In this document: positions 15,319 to 23,326 of the stretch, in pieces
How the letters are laid out: the number at the start of each line of letters is the position of its first letter
Position numbering within the stretch: the first letter of the stretch is position 1
Origin: Piscinibacter gummiphilus
Lineage (GTDB): Bacteria; Pseudomonadota; Gammaproteobacteria; Burkholderiales; Burkholderiaceae_C
DNA: 64,000 nt
Assembly: GCF_002116905.1 (NCBI RefSeq)
Contig: NZ_CP015118.1
Location: 1,054,001-1,118,000 of the forward strand
Direction of reading: 5' to 3'
Program-made: the position numbers and the translations under genes
Notes under the pieces: generated by a model
Seen by the model: the letters and a program-made list of their open reading frames with translations, nothing else
What the model was told of the DNA's origin: nothing
Databases searched by the model: none

Positions 15319-17205
15319 ATGGACAAACAAACCCTTTCCTTCCAGGCCGAGGTCAAGCAGATCCTTCACCTGGTCACGCACTCCCTGTACTCGAACAAGG
15401 AGATCTTCCTGCGCGAGCTGGTGTCGAACGCATCGGACGCCTGCGACAAGCTGCGCTTCGAGGCGCTGAACGACGCCTCGCTGTACGAGGATCAGCCGAA
15501 CCTCGAGGTGCGCGTCGCCTTCGACAAGGACGCCCGCACCATCACTTTCCGTGACAACGGCATCGGCATGAGCGCCGAGGAAGCGGTCGCCAACCTGGGC
15601 ACCATCGCCAAGAGCGGCACGCGCGAGTTCATGAGCCGTCTCGAGGGCGACCAGAAGAAGGACGCCCAGCTGATCGGCCAGTTCGGCGTGGGCTTCTACT
15701 CCGGCTTCATCGTGGCCGACCGCATCACCGTCGAGACGCGCCGCGCCGGCGCGGCCGCCGACCACGGCGTGCGCTGGACCTCCGAAGGCACGGGCGACTT
15801 CCAGGTCGAGAGCATCACGCGCCCCGAGCGCGGCACCTCGGTCATCCTGCACCTGCGCGAGGGCGAGGACGAGTTCCTCAACGGCTGGAAGCTCAAGGCC
15901 ATCATCGGCAAGTACTCCGACCACATCTCGCTGCCCGTGCTGATGCAGAAGGAGGAGTGGGACGCCGAGGCCCAGCAGCAGGTCACGAAGGACGAGTGGG
16001 CGCCGGTCAACAAGGCCGCGGCCCTGTGGACGCGCAGCAAGAACGACATCACGCCCGAGCAGTACGCCGAGTTCTACAAGCAGATCAGCTACGACACCGA
16101 GGCGCCGCTCGCCTACACGCACAACCGCGTCGAGGGCCGCAGCGAATACACGCAGCTGCTGTACGTGCCGGCGAAGGCCCCGTTCGACCTGTGGAACCGC
16201 GACAAGCGCGGCGGCGTGAAGCTGTATGTCAAGCGTGTGTTCATCATGGACGACGCCGAGGCGCTGATGCCGGTGTACCTGCGCTTCGTCAAGGGCGTGA
16301 TCGACAGCGCGGACCTGCCGCTGAACGTGTCGCGCGAACTGCTGCAGGAAAGCCGTGACGTGAAGGCGATCCGCGAAGGCTCGACCAAGCGCGTGCTGGG
16401 CATGCTGGAGTCGCTCGCCAACAGCGAGGACGAGGCCGAACGCGCGAAGTACGCCGCGTTCTGGAAGGACTTCGGCGTGGTGCTGAAGGAAGGCATCGGC
16501 GAGGACCACGCGAACCACGAGCGCCTGACGAAGCTGCTGCGCTTCACGTCGACGCACGCGGACGAAGGCGTCTCGCTGGCCGACTACGTCAGCCGCATGA
16601 AGGAAGGCCAGGAGTCCATCTACGTGATCACGGCCGACAGCCTGGCCACCGCGAAGAACAGCCCGCAGCTCGAGATCTTCCGCAAGAAGGGCATCGAGGT
16701 GCTGCTGCTCACCGACCGCGTGGACGAGTGGCTGCTGAGCCACCTGCACGACTTCGAGGGCAAGACGCTGCAGAGCGTGGCCAAGGGCGCCGTCGACCTG
16801 GGTTCGCTGCAGGACGAGGCCGAGAAGAAGCAGGCCGAGGAAGCCGCCACCGCGTTCAAGCCGGTACTGGACCGCCTGAAGGAGGCGCTGAAGGACCGCG
16901 CGAAGGACGTGCGTGTCACCACGCGCCTCGTCGATTCGCCGGCCTGCCTCGTGGTGGAGGAGGGTGATGTCAGCGCGCACCTGGCCCGCATGCTGAAGCA
17001 GGCGGGGCAGGAGGCGCCGGCGTCGCGGCCCACGCTGGAGGTGAACGCCGAGCATGCGCTCGTGAAGCGCCTGGACGGCAGCGCCCACTTCGACGAGCTG
17101 GCGAACATCCTGTTCGACCAGGCGCTGCTGGCCGAGGGCGGGCAGCTGGACGATCCGGCCGCCTACGTGCGCCGGGTCAATGCCCTGCTGACGACGACGC
17201 TCTGA
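15319..17205 (+). CDS. htpG: Chaperone HtpG (Hsp90)
   Basis: A 628-residue cytosolic ATP-dependent chaperone. N-terminal GHKL ATPase domain: LRELVSNASDACDKLRF carries the magnesium-binding Asn, DNGIGM and GQFGVGFYS the nucleotide-binding loops. Middle domain: LPLNVSRELLQESR. The C-terminal dimerisation domain is complete. ATG 15319 gives the standard MDKQTLSFQAEVKQILHLV start. Expression is heat-shock controlled by the promoter at 15242-15269. Its last 29 bp overlap the convergent srkA gene. Confidence 0.98.
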   Translation: MDKQTLSFQAEVKQILHLVTHSLYSNKEIFLRELVSNASDACDKLRFEALNDASLYEDQPNLEVRVAFDKDARTITFRDNGIGMSAEEAVANLGTIAKSGTREFMSRLEGDQKKDAQLIGQFGVGFYSGFIVADRITVETRRAGAAADHGVRWTSEGTGDFQVESITRPERGTSVILHLREGEDEFLNGWKLKAIIGKYSDHISLPVLMQKEEWDAEAQQQVTKDEWAPVNKAAALWTRSKNDITPEQYAEFYKQISYDTEAPLAYTHNRVEGRSEYTQLLYVPAKAPFDLWNRDKRGGVKLYVKRVFIMDDAEALMPVYLRFVKGVIDSADLPLNVSRELLQESRDVKAIREGSTKRVLGMLESLANSEDEAERAKYAAFWKDFGVVLKEGIGEDHANHERLTKLLRFTSTHADEGVSLADYVSRMKEGQESIYVITADSLATAKNSPQLEIFRKKGIEVLLLTDRVDEWLLSHLHDFEGKTLQSVAKGAVDLGSLQDEAEKKQAEEAATAFKPVLDRLKEALKDRAKDVRVTTRLVDSPACLVVEEGDVSAHLARMLKQAGQEAPASRPTLEVNAEHALVKRLDGSAHFDELANILFDQALLAEGGQLDDPAAYVRRVNALLTTTL

Positions 17206-18193
17206 GCGTCTCGGCCTGTTCGAGCAGGCGGGTCGCCTGCTCGTTCCAGTAGCCCCGCCCCCCGAACCACGGGAACGCCACCGGGAAGGCCGGGTCGTTC
17301 CAGCGGCGGGCGATCCACGCGCTGTAGTGGATCATGCGCAGCGTGCGCAGGGCCTCGATCAGGCGCAGCTCGCGCCAGTCGAATTCCATGAAGTCCTCGT
17401 AGCCCGCCAGCAGCGAATCGAGCTGGCGGCGCATCGCGACGGGTTCGCCCGACAGCAGCATCCAGAAGTCCTGCACCGCGGGGCCCGTGAGGGCGTCGTC
17501 CAGGTCGACGAAGTGCGGGCCGGCGTCGGTCCACAGCACGTTGCCGGTGTGGCAGTCGCCGTGCAGGCGCAGGGTCCGGAAGGCCCCCACCTCGTCGAAG
17601 CGCTGCTGCACCTGTTCCAGTGCGGCGTCCACGGCCTGCTTCCAGCCCGACTCGGCGTCGAGCGGGATCAGCTCCGAGCCGAGCAGCCAGTCGCGCGGGC
17701 CGGTGCCGTAGGTGGCGATGTCCAGGCGCAGGCGGTGCTCGAACGGGCGGGTCGCCCCCACCGCGTGGATGCGGCCGATGAAGCGGCCGATCCATTCGAG
17801 CACGGCCGGGTCCTCCAGTTCGGGGGCGCGGCCCGAGCGGCGCGCGGCGACACCGAAGCGGTAGGTCTGGCCTTCCACATCGAAGCGGGCGAGCGTGCCA
17901 CCGCCGTCGAGTTCGAGGGGCGCGGCCACGGGGATCTCTGCCTCGTGCAGCTCCCGCGCGAAGGCGTGTTCCTCGAGGATCTGTTCGTCGGTCCAACGGC
18001 CGGGGCGGTAGAACTTCGGCACGACCACGCTGCCGTCCTCCAGGAACACCTGGAACACGCGGTTCTCGTAGGAGTTGAGCTGGATCAGGCGGCCGTCGCC
18101 GCGCAGGCCGACCGAGTCGAGGGCGTCGAGCACCGCTTCCGGCGTGAGGCCGGCGTACGGGGTGTCGATCGAAGGAGAGGGGGACGGGGACAT
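17177..18193 (-). CDS. srkA: Stress response kinase A (SrkA/YihE-like)
   Basis: 338 residues with an aminoglycoside-phosphotransferase-like kinase fold. LNSYENRVFQVFLEDG near residue 40 is the glycine-poor nucleotide loop, VVPKFYRPGRWTDEQILEEH holds the lysine, RLHGDCHTGNVLW is the Brenner-type catalytic loop, and FVDLDDALTGPAVQDFW the metal-binding segment. In E. coli SrkA protects against envelope stress and programmed death. It is monocistronic here, and its 3' end runs 29 bp into htpG on the other strand. Confidence 0.93.
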   Translation of the reverse strand: MSPSPSPSIDTPYAGLTPEAVLDALDSVGLRGDGRLIQLNSYENRVFQVFLEDGSVVVPKFYRPGRWTDEQILEEHAFARELHEAEIPVAAPLELDGGGTLARFDVEGQTYRFGVAARRSGRAPELEDPAVLEWIGRFIGRIHAVGATRPFEHRLRLDIATYGTGPRDWLLGSELIPLDAESGWKQAVDAALEQVQQRFDEVGAFRTLRLHGDCHTGNVLWTDAGPHFVDLDDALTGPAVQDFWMLLSGEPVAMRRQLDSLLAGYEDFMEFDWRELRLIEALRTLRMIHYSAWIARRWNDPAFPVAFPWFGGRGYWNEQATRLLEQAETLRASSSAGH

Positions 18194-18227
18194 GCGCGCA
18201 TCGTACGACGCGCGCAGGAAACCCGGG

Positions 18228-19025
18228 TCAGCGGCGGGCGCCCGACGCCATGCGGGGATCGTCGTCGTCGACGATGCCGCCGACGTCGTGGCCGAAGCCG
18301 CTGGTGCGCTGGCCCACCGACGAGGGGGCGTTGCCCTGCGGGTCGGACAGGGTGCTGAAGTCGCTGCCGGTGAAGGACGAGTCGAAGCGGCTGTCCATCG
18401 CGAAGAACGAGTCCTGGAACAGCGAGGAGTCCTGCCAGAGGGCGGTGCGTTCGGCGCGGCGGGTGGCCACGGTGCTCGCGAGGCTGTCGCGCGCCTCGTT
18501 GAGCGACGGGGCCGGCAGCGGCGCGCGGGCGGCGGCGCCGCTGTGCGGCACGAGCAACTGCAGCTCGGCGACGGACGGCAGGTGGTCGGCCGGGCACACG
18601 AGGTAGCGCACGCGGCAGGCCTCGAGCACCGATTGCTTGATCTTCATCACGCGGCTGGAGTGGCCGCGTTCCACGTCGAGGTCGATGGCGGCCAGCACGC
18701 GGCCGTTGGCGCTGCAGACCGCGAACGTGACGTGGTTCGAGCCCAGCAGGTCGTACCAGTAGCGCACGGTGGTGACGTCGGTGGGCTGGCAGAAGCGCAC
18801 GAGCGGCAGCTTCGACAGGATGACGTGGTGGGGCAGGGCTTCGCGCAGCAGGCGGTAGATGCGGCGCTCGTCGGCGGTGAAGACCGGGCGGCCGGTCAGG
18901 TCCCAGTTCGCGGGGAGCGGCTTCGGCGGCGGCGGCTTGCGTCCTCGCAACACCAGGATCGTCAGCAGCGGCATCACGATGGCCACGGCCACGACGACGA
19001 TCCAGGGGAGGAATTGATTGTTCAC
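18228..19025 (-). CDS. DUF2726-type membrane-anchored protein
   Basis: 265 residues. One N-terminal membrane segment (about residues 7-27) is followed by a basic proline linker and a DUF2726-like domain: FTADERRIYRLLREALP, LSKLPLVRF, then AIDLDVERGHSSRVMKIKQ, reminiscent of a nuclease-like core with DLD and a K-x-K-Q segment. The last 90 residues are Ser/Asp-rich and probably disordered. Function is unknown. It ends 34 bp before srkA and could be in the same transcript. Confidence 0.75.
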   Translation of the reverse strand: MNNQFLPWIVVVAVAIVMPLLTILVLRGRKPPPPKPLPANWDLTGRPVFTADERRIYRLLREALPHHVILSKLPLVRFCQPTDVTTVRYWYDLLGSNHVTFAVCSANGRVLAAIDLDVERGHSSRVMKIKQSVLEACRVRYLVCPADHLPSVAELQLLVPHSGAAARAPLPAPSLNEARDSLASTVATRRAERTALWQDSSLFQDSFFAMDSRFDSSFTGSDFSTLSDPQGNAPSSVGQRTSGFGHDVGGIVDDDDPRMASGARR

Positions 19026-19168
19026 GGTACTGACTCGGGGGATCCGCGATGCCCGTGGGGGCCGGAGGGTTTCGGATGGATCCTAACCCTGGGTGTCGGA
19101 GGCGTTACATCCCCGACATGGGTGTGCGAACCACGCCCCTCGGGGGGGGCTTTCGGCCCCCTCGCGGC

Positions 19169-19828
19169 TCACTCCGACGCGATGCGGGCCTTCTCGGCGA
19201 TGTGGTCACCAACGTCGCGCACGAGGTTCATCAACTCGTTCATGCGCCGGGCGTGAACTTTGAAACGGAAATCGAGTTCCGCAGCATGCTGCCCGACCAG
19301 CTCGTCGACCCGGGAGACCAGATCGTCGGGGGGCAACTGGAGCCACGCGGCCGATTCGGGGCCGTCGCGCTGCACCGTCGCACCGGCGTTGGCGGCGATC
19401 TTGAGCATCGCGTTGTTTTCGCTCAGCGCGTGGATGAAGAGGCGGCTGCAGCCGCGGTTGCGGGCATGGAGCATCGCGCGGTCGAACAGGCGGGCGCCGT
19501 AGCCGCGGCCGCGGGCCTGGGTCAGCACGGACACGCCGAACTCGGCCGTGGCGCGGTCCTCGGGCGCCTTGGCGTCCGGGGCGTAGGCCAGGTGCGCCAT
19601 CGCGATCAGCACGAGGCTGCGGTTGAAGATGCCGAAGAGTTCGTCGCGGTCGAAGTCGAGGCCGTCGACGTACCGGCGGATCTGTTCGTCCGTGGCCGGG
19701 TAGCCGAAGCGCAGGTAGCGGTCGCGCGGGTCGAGCGACAGCAGGTGCAGCGCCGCGCGCTCCCGGTGGCGGGGGGCGAGGGAGCGGATGGGCACCCACT
19801 GGAACAGCGCTGGCTCGGAGGTCTTCAT
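19169..19828 (-). CDS. GNAT-family N-acetyltransferase
   Basis: 219 residues from ATG 19828 (MKTSEPALFQW); longer starts at 19867 and 19894 are in frame but lack better ribosome sites. The acetyl-CoA loop is VLTQARGRGYGARLFDRAM, followed by LFIHALSENNAMLKIAANAGA, the canonical GNAT C-terminal half. The N-terminal RERAALHLLSLDPRDRYLRF is common in this bacterial branch. Substrate unknown. The 140-bp gap to the previous minus-strand gene (19026-19168) shows no other feature. Confidence 0.85.
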   Translation of the reverse strand: MKTSEPALFQWVPIRSLAPRHRERAALHLLSLDPRDRYLRFGYPATDEQIRRYVDGLDFDRDELFGIFNRSLVLIAMAHLAYAPDAKAPEDRATAEFGVSVLTQARGRGYGARLFDRAMLHARNRGCSRLFIHALSENNAMLKIAANAGATVQRDGPESAAWLQLPPDDLVSRVDELVGQHAAELDFRFKVHARRMNELMNLVRDVGDHIAEKARIASE

Positions 19829-19938
19829 GGTCTGGCGGGATATCAGGGTAAACACTGTATCACCCATTGTGCGGCGCAACAAAGGGAGTGCCATCGGAAT
19901 CGACGGAAGCCCATGTAGCCTGCCCTTTGAACTTCGGA

Positions 19939-20003
19939 TACACTAGAAGGCTTTCCCGACTGGGCTCTGGGAAAAGGATCGGGCGTGCTCCTCGAGCGTG
20001 CCC
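19939..20003 (+). promoter_or_regulatory. rplM promoter and structured leader, candidate L13 control region
   Basis: TACACT (19939-19944) is a possible -10; no good -35 is visible. From about 19951 the leader can fold into two stems: TTTCCC/GGGAAA (19952-19957 with 19969-19974), and a 10-bp stem from GGGCGTGCTC (19981-19990) with GAGCGTGCCC (19994-20003) including two G-U pairs. Ribosomal protein operons often self-regulate through such leaders. The remaining part, 19829-19938, shows nothing clear. Confidence 0.4.
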
Positions 20004-20101
20004 GGTAACGACGACCGAACAGTGAGAGGCTGCCGCATCGCATGAGCAGCACCGAACGACCGGACCCCGTCCCTGTTTTGAGCCTGATTCGAAAGAACCT
20101 C

Positions 20102-20530
20102 ATGAAGACCTTCAGCGCCAAGCCGGCCGAAGTGACGCACGAGTGGTTTGTGATTGACGCCACCGACAAGGTGCTCGGACGTGTTGCCAGCGAAGTGGCA
20201 CTCCGTTTGCGCGGCAAGCACAAGGCCATTTACACGCCTCACGTCGATACCGGCGATTTCATCGTCGTCGTCAACGCCGACAAGATCCGTGTCACCGGCA
20301 ACAAGGCCACGGACAAGGTGTACTACCGCCACACGGGTTTCCCGGGCGGCATCTACGGCACCAAGTTCAAGGACATGCAAGCCAAGCACCCCGGCCGCGC
20401 GCTGGAAAAGGCCGTCAAGGGCATGCTGCCCAAGGGCCCGCTCGGCTTCGCGATGGTGAAGAAGCTGAAGGTGTACGCCGGTGCCACGCACCCGCACACC
20501 GCCCAGCAGCCCAAGGCGCTGGAAATCTAA
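20102..20530 (+). CDS. rplM: 50S ribosomal protein L13
   Basis: 142 residues, the standard bacterial length, starting MKTFSAKPAEVTHEWFVID at ATG 20102; an upstream in-frame ATG at 20042 would add a non-conserved tail. Diagnostic segments are LGRVASEVALRLRGKHK, GDFIVVVNADKI, YYRHTGFPGG and the C-terminal LKVYAGATHPHTAQQP. L13 is an early 23S rRNA-binding protein. It forms the conserved rplM-rpsI operon with the next gene, 9 bp away. Confidence 0.98.
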   Translation: MKTFSAKPAEVTHEWFVIDATDKVLGRVASEVALRLRGKHKAIYTPHVDTGDFIVVVNADKIRVTGNKATDKVYYRHTGFPGGIYGTKFKDMQAKHPGRALEKAVKGMLPKGPLGFAMVKKLKVYAGATHPHTAQQPKALEI

Positions 20531-20539
20531 GGAGCGGTG

Positions 20540-20932
20540 ATGATCGGAAATTGGAACTACGGTACCGGCCGTCGCAAATCCTCGGTGGCCCGCGTCTTCA
20601 TCAAGAAGGGCACCGGCCAGATCCTCGTGAACGGCAAGCCCGTCCAGGAGTACTTCGGTCGCCAGACCTCCATCATGGTCGTTCGTCAGCCGCTCGTGCT
20701 GACCGCCAATGATGCGGCCTTCGACGTCAAGGTCAACGTGCGCGGCGGCGGCGAGTCCGGCCAGGCCGGCGCGGTGCGCCACGGCATCACCCGTGCGCTG
20801 ATCGACTACGACACCGGCCTGAAGTCGGCCCTCAAGCAAGCTGGTTTCGTGACCCGCGATGCGCGTGAAGTCGAACGTAAGAAGGTCGGTCTGCACGGCG
20901 CCCGTCGCCGCAAGCAGTTCAGCAAGCGCTGA
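20540..20932 (+). CDS. rpsI: 30S ribosomal protein S9
   Basis: 130 residues beginning MIGNWNYGTGRRKSSVARVF and ending RRRKQFSKR, the basic tail that reaches the P-site tRNA. Start at ATG 20540 is favoured over the adjacent GTG at 20537 because AAGGAG (20529-20534) is 5 nt away and family members begin with this Met. Co-transcribed with rplM; a strong intrinsic terminator follows at 20984. Confidence 0.98.
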   Translation: MIGNWNYGTGRRKSSVARVFIKKGTGQILVNGKPVQEYFGRQTSIMVVRQPLVLTANDAAFDVKVNVRGGGESGQAGAVRHGITRALIDYDTGLKSALKQAGFVTRDAREVERKKVGLHGARRRKQFSKR

Positions 20933-20983
20933 TCGACCCGGTTTCCGTGTTTGCCGCTTCGTGCGGTATGTCACGGTTTCCAC

Positions 20984-21019
20984 CACAAAAGCCGCCTCCG
21001 GGCGGCTTTTGTGTTTTTT
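20984..21019 (+). terminator. Intrinsic terminator of rplM-rpsI
   Basis: CACAAAAGCCGCC (20984-20996), loop TCCG, GGCGGCTTTTGTG (21001-21013), then six T. A 13-bp perfect stem. Confidence 0.93.
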
Positions 21020-21105
21020 GGCCGCCTTTGCGGTGACATCCGCAAGGTTTGGTCACAGCCGCGCGGAAAGGGCCCTCCTACAATCGCGGACTTCCCTCAC
21101 TCCCG

Positions 21106-21834
21106 ATGCCGCGCCACCCGCCCATGCGCTGGAAACTGCTCCGCCGCCGCCTGTCGATCAGCGCCCCGCGCATGATCGTCCGCAGCCACCTGCCGTGGCC
21201 GCTGCGGTGGATCGTGTTCGCGCTGATGCTGGGCTTCTCGGCCGCCATCGGCCTGTGGGCCTTCGAATTCGGCAAGGACATCGCCGGCCTCGACCGCAAT
21301 GCGAAAGCCGAGCTGGCGGAGTTGCGCATCGAGGTCGCCAAGTTGCGGTCCGAGCGAGAAGGGGCTCAATCCATCGCCAACACGGCCGAAAGTCTCCTCA
21401 GGGCCGAGAAGGCCGCGCAGGAGAAGCTGGCGCAGCAGCTCAAGCAGGTCGAGGCCGAGAACCTCGGCCTGAAGGGCGACCTCGGCTTCTACCAGCGCCT
21501 GCTGCCTGCCGCCGGCAACGACAGCCTGAGCGTGCGGGCGCTGCAGGCCAGCGCCCAGTCGCCCACGCAGACGCGCTTCCAGGCGCTGCTGATGCAGATC
21601 GGCAAGAACCTGCCCGAGTTCGCCGGCCGTTACGAGGTGCTGCTGACCGGCACGCTCGACGGCAAGCCGTGGACGCTGGCGCTGCCGGGCGGCCCGAAGC
21701 CCCTGCAGGTCAAGCAGTCGCTGCGCCTGGAAGGGTTGATCGACCACCCCGAAACGGCCGTGGTAAAAACCTTGCAGATCAAGGTGACAGACAAGCAGGG
21801 CGCCGTCCGGGCCACCCAGACGGCGAAGTTGTAG
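21106..21834 (+). CDS. DUF6776-like coiled-coil membrane protein
   Basis: 242 residues from ATG 21106 (in-frame alternative at 21124). A basic N-terminus precedes one membrane segment (WIVFALMLGFSAAIGLWAF, about residues 38-56), then a coiled coil of 60 or so residues rich in Glu, Lys and Ala, and a beta-rich C-terminal domain (FAGRYEVLLTGTLDGKPWTL). This matches the family annotated DUF6776 in Burkholderiales, always near the bactofilin and erpA genes. Function unknown; topology suggests a periplasmic partner for the bactofilin polymer encoded 48 bp downstream. TACAAT at 21079-21084 is a possible -10. Confidence 0.75.
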   Translation: MPRHPPMRWKLLRRRLSISAPRMIVRSHLPWPLRWIVFALMLGFSAAIGLWAFEFGKDIAGLDRNAKAELAELRIEVAKLRSEREGAQSIANTAESLLRAEKAAQEKLAQQLKQVEAENLGLKGDLGFYQRLLPAAGNDSLSVRALQASAQSPTQTRFQALLMQIGKNLPEFAGRYEVLLTGTLDGKPWTLALPGGPKPLQVKQSLRLEGLIDHPETAVVKTLQIKVTDKQGAVRATQTAKL

Positions 21835-21882
21835 CAAGAACCCCGGGGCTCGCCCCGCGATCACCGACCACCGGAGAGAACC

Positions 21883-22308
21883 ATGTTCAGCACCAAGAAG
21901 AAACAACCGCCCATCCGCACGCTGATCGGCGAAGGCACCGTGATCACCGGTGAACTCCGCTTCAAGGAAGGCCTGCGCATCGACGGCGAGGTGCAGGGTG
22001 ACGTGCTGGCGGCCGAGGAAGGTCACAGCATCCTGGTGATCAGCGAGAAGGCCCGGGTGGTCGGCCGCGTCCGAGCGGCCCACGTGATCATCAACGGCCG
22101 GGTCGAAGGCCCGGTGCAGTCCGACGAGCTGCTCGAGCTGCAGCCGAAGGCCAGCATCGTGGGCGACGTGCGGTACCAGTCCCTTGAAATGCACCAGGGC
22201 GCCACCATCAATGGAGAACTGCAGCCGTTGAAAGCGGACGAAAAGGCCCCTTTGATCAAGCTGGCCACGTCCAACGCGCCGAGCGCGCCGACGGCGGCGG
22301 TGGGATAA
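21883..22308 (+). CDS. Bactofilin (polymer-forming cytoskeletal protein)
   Basis: 141 residues. The central right-handed beta-helix, about residues 18-115, is built from repeats such as TVITGELRFKEGLRIDGEVQ, RVRAAHVIINGRVEG and ASIVGDVRYQSLEM, typical of bactofilins, which self-assemble into filaments without nucleotide and scaffold cell-wall enzymes. The N-terminal MFSTKKKQPP resembles the short membrane-targeting tails of the family. ATG 21883 follows GGAGAG. Neighbouring M23 peptidase and AnmK genes fit a wall-related role. Confidence 0.92.
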   Translation: MFSTKKKQPPIRTLIGEGTVITGELRFKEGLRIDGEVQGDVLAAEEGHSILVISEKARVVGRVRAAHVIINGRVEGPVQSDELLELQPKASIVGDVRYQSLEMHQGATINGELQPLKADEKAPLIKLATSNAPSAPTAAVG

Positions 22309-22355
22309 TCCGTCATCCCGACGAATAGTCCGACCCTGATTCACCTGGAGACGCC

Positions 22356-22730
22356 ATGAGCGCCGTTGCAGAACACGTTACCCCCGCCGACGAAGCCCCC
22401 CCGGTGCCGCTGGTCTTCACCGACAGCGCCGCCTCGAAGGTCAAGGAGCTGGTCGACGAAGAAGGCAACCCCGACCTCAAGCTGCGCGTGTTCGTGCAGG
22501 GCGGTGGCTGCTCGGGCTTCCAGTACGGCTTCACGTTCGACGAGATCGTGAACGAAGACGACACGCAGATGAACAAGAACGGCGTCACGCTGCTGATCGA
22601 CGCCATGAGCCTGCAATACCTGGCCGGCGCCGAGATCGACTACAAGGACGACCTCCAGGGCGCCCAGTTCGTCATCAAGAACCCGAACGCCACCACCACC
22701 TGCGGGTGTGGCTCGAGCTTCTCGGTCTGA
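22356..22730 (+). CDS. erpA: Iron-sulfur cluster insertion protein ErpA
   Basis: 124 residues of the A-type carrier family. LVFTDSAASKVKELVDEEGN opens the fold; the three cluster-binding cysteines are in GGGCSGF (about residue 50) and the C-terminal CGCGSSFSV. ErpA delivers 4Fe-4S clusters to essential apoproteins, including isoprenoid enzymes. GGAGA precedes ATG 22356. A terminator follows at 22750. Confidence 0.96.
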   Translation: MSAVAEHVTPADEAPPVPLVFTDSAASKVKELVDEEGNPDLKLRVFVQGGGCSGFQYGFTFDEIVNEDDTQMNKNGVTLLIDAMSLQYLAGAEIDYKDDLQGAQFVIKNPNATTTCGCGSSFSV

Positions 22731-22749
22731 CCGAACCCGCGCCAGCGAC

Positions 22750-22773
22750 AAGGCCGCCCTCGGGCGGCCTTTT
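22750..22773 (+). terminator. Intrinsic terminator of erpA
   Basis: AAGGCCGCC (22750-22758), loop CTCG, GGCGGCCTT (22763-22771), T-run to 22773. It lies between convergent genes and the A's at its start could also serve the minus strand weakly. Confidence 0.85.
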
Positions 22774-22787
22774 GCTTGGGCGGCGCT

Positions 22788-23315
22788 TCAATCGACGAAG
22801 TCTTCATCGCTCGTGAGCGAGCGGATGAACGACTCGAAGTCCGCTGCGACGAACGTGACCTTGTAGCCCAGCTCCTGGTCGACGTGCACGACGGTGGGCT
22901 CGCCCGCCGGTCCGCAGGCGCGGTAGTCCAGGCAGAGCATGTCGTGGCCCGCCGAGGGGCAGTCCGCGAAGTAGACCCCGATCTCCGGGTAGCCCCACTC
23001 CTCGTGCCAGAACTCGCTGCCGAACTCGCCGCAGAGCGAGTTGGGCCGGTCACGTCCGATGGCGTAGATGCCGGTGATGGCGATGTGGTCCGAGGCCCAG
23101 GACGTCGGCTCGCTCGTGCGGTGCGCGGTGTTGACCGGGATCCCTCCGTTCTGGACGGCGGCGAGCGCGACGTAGGCGGCCGGCAGCTTGTAGCCCAGGT
23201 CGGCCTCCACCGCGGCGAGTGTCGCGGCGGTTGGCGGTGGCTCGACGTACTCCTCGTCCGCGTACTCGGACGCCTCCCAGAAGGCGGTCAGGTCGAAGTT
23301 CCCGAACGGGCGCAT
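22788..23315 (-). CDS. SMI1/KNR4 (SUKH) family protein
   Basis: 175 residues. The SUKH signature is present: ATLAAVEADLGYKLPAAYVALAAVQNGG near residues 33-60, split here as LGYKLPAAYVALAAVQNGG, then the acidic and aromatic segment EFWHEEWGYPEIGVYFAD, GHDMLCLDYRACG, and the terminal FVAADFESFIRSL. SUKH proteins are common immunity proteins for polymorphic nuclease toxins, but many are single housekeeping genes. No toxin is adjacent. It sits between erpA and anmK, so it is probably a lone acquisition or an ancestral member. Confidence 0.82.
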   Translation of the reverse strand: MRPFGNFDLTAFWEASEYADEEYVEPPPTAATLAAVEADLGYKLPAAYVALAAVQNGGIPVNTAHRTSEPTSWASDHIAITGIYAIGRDRPNSLCGEFGSEFWHEEWGYPEIGVYFADCPSAGHDMLCLDYRACGPAGEPTVVHVDQELGYKVTFVAADFESFIRSLTSDEDFVD

Positions 23316-23326
23316 CGGAGTCGGTG

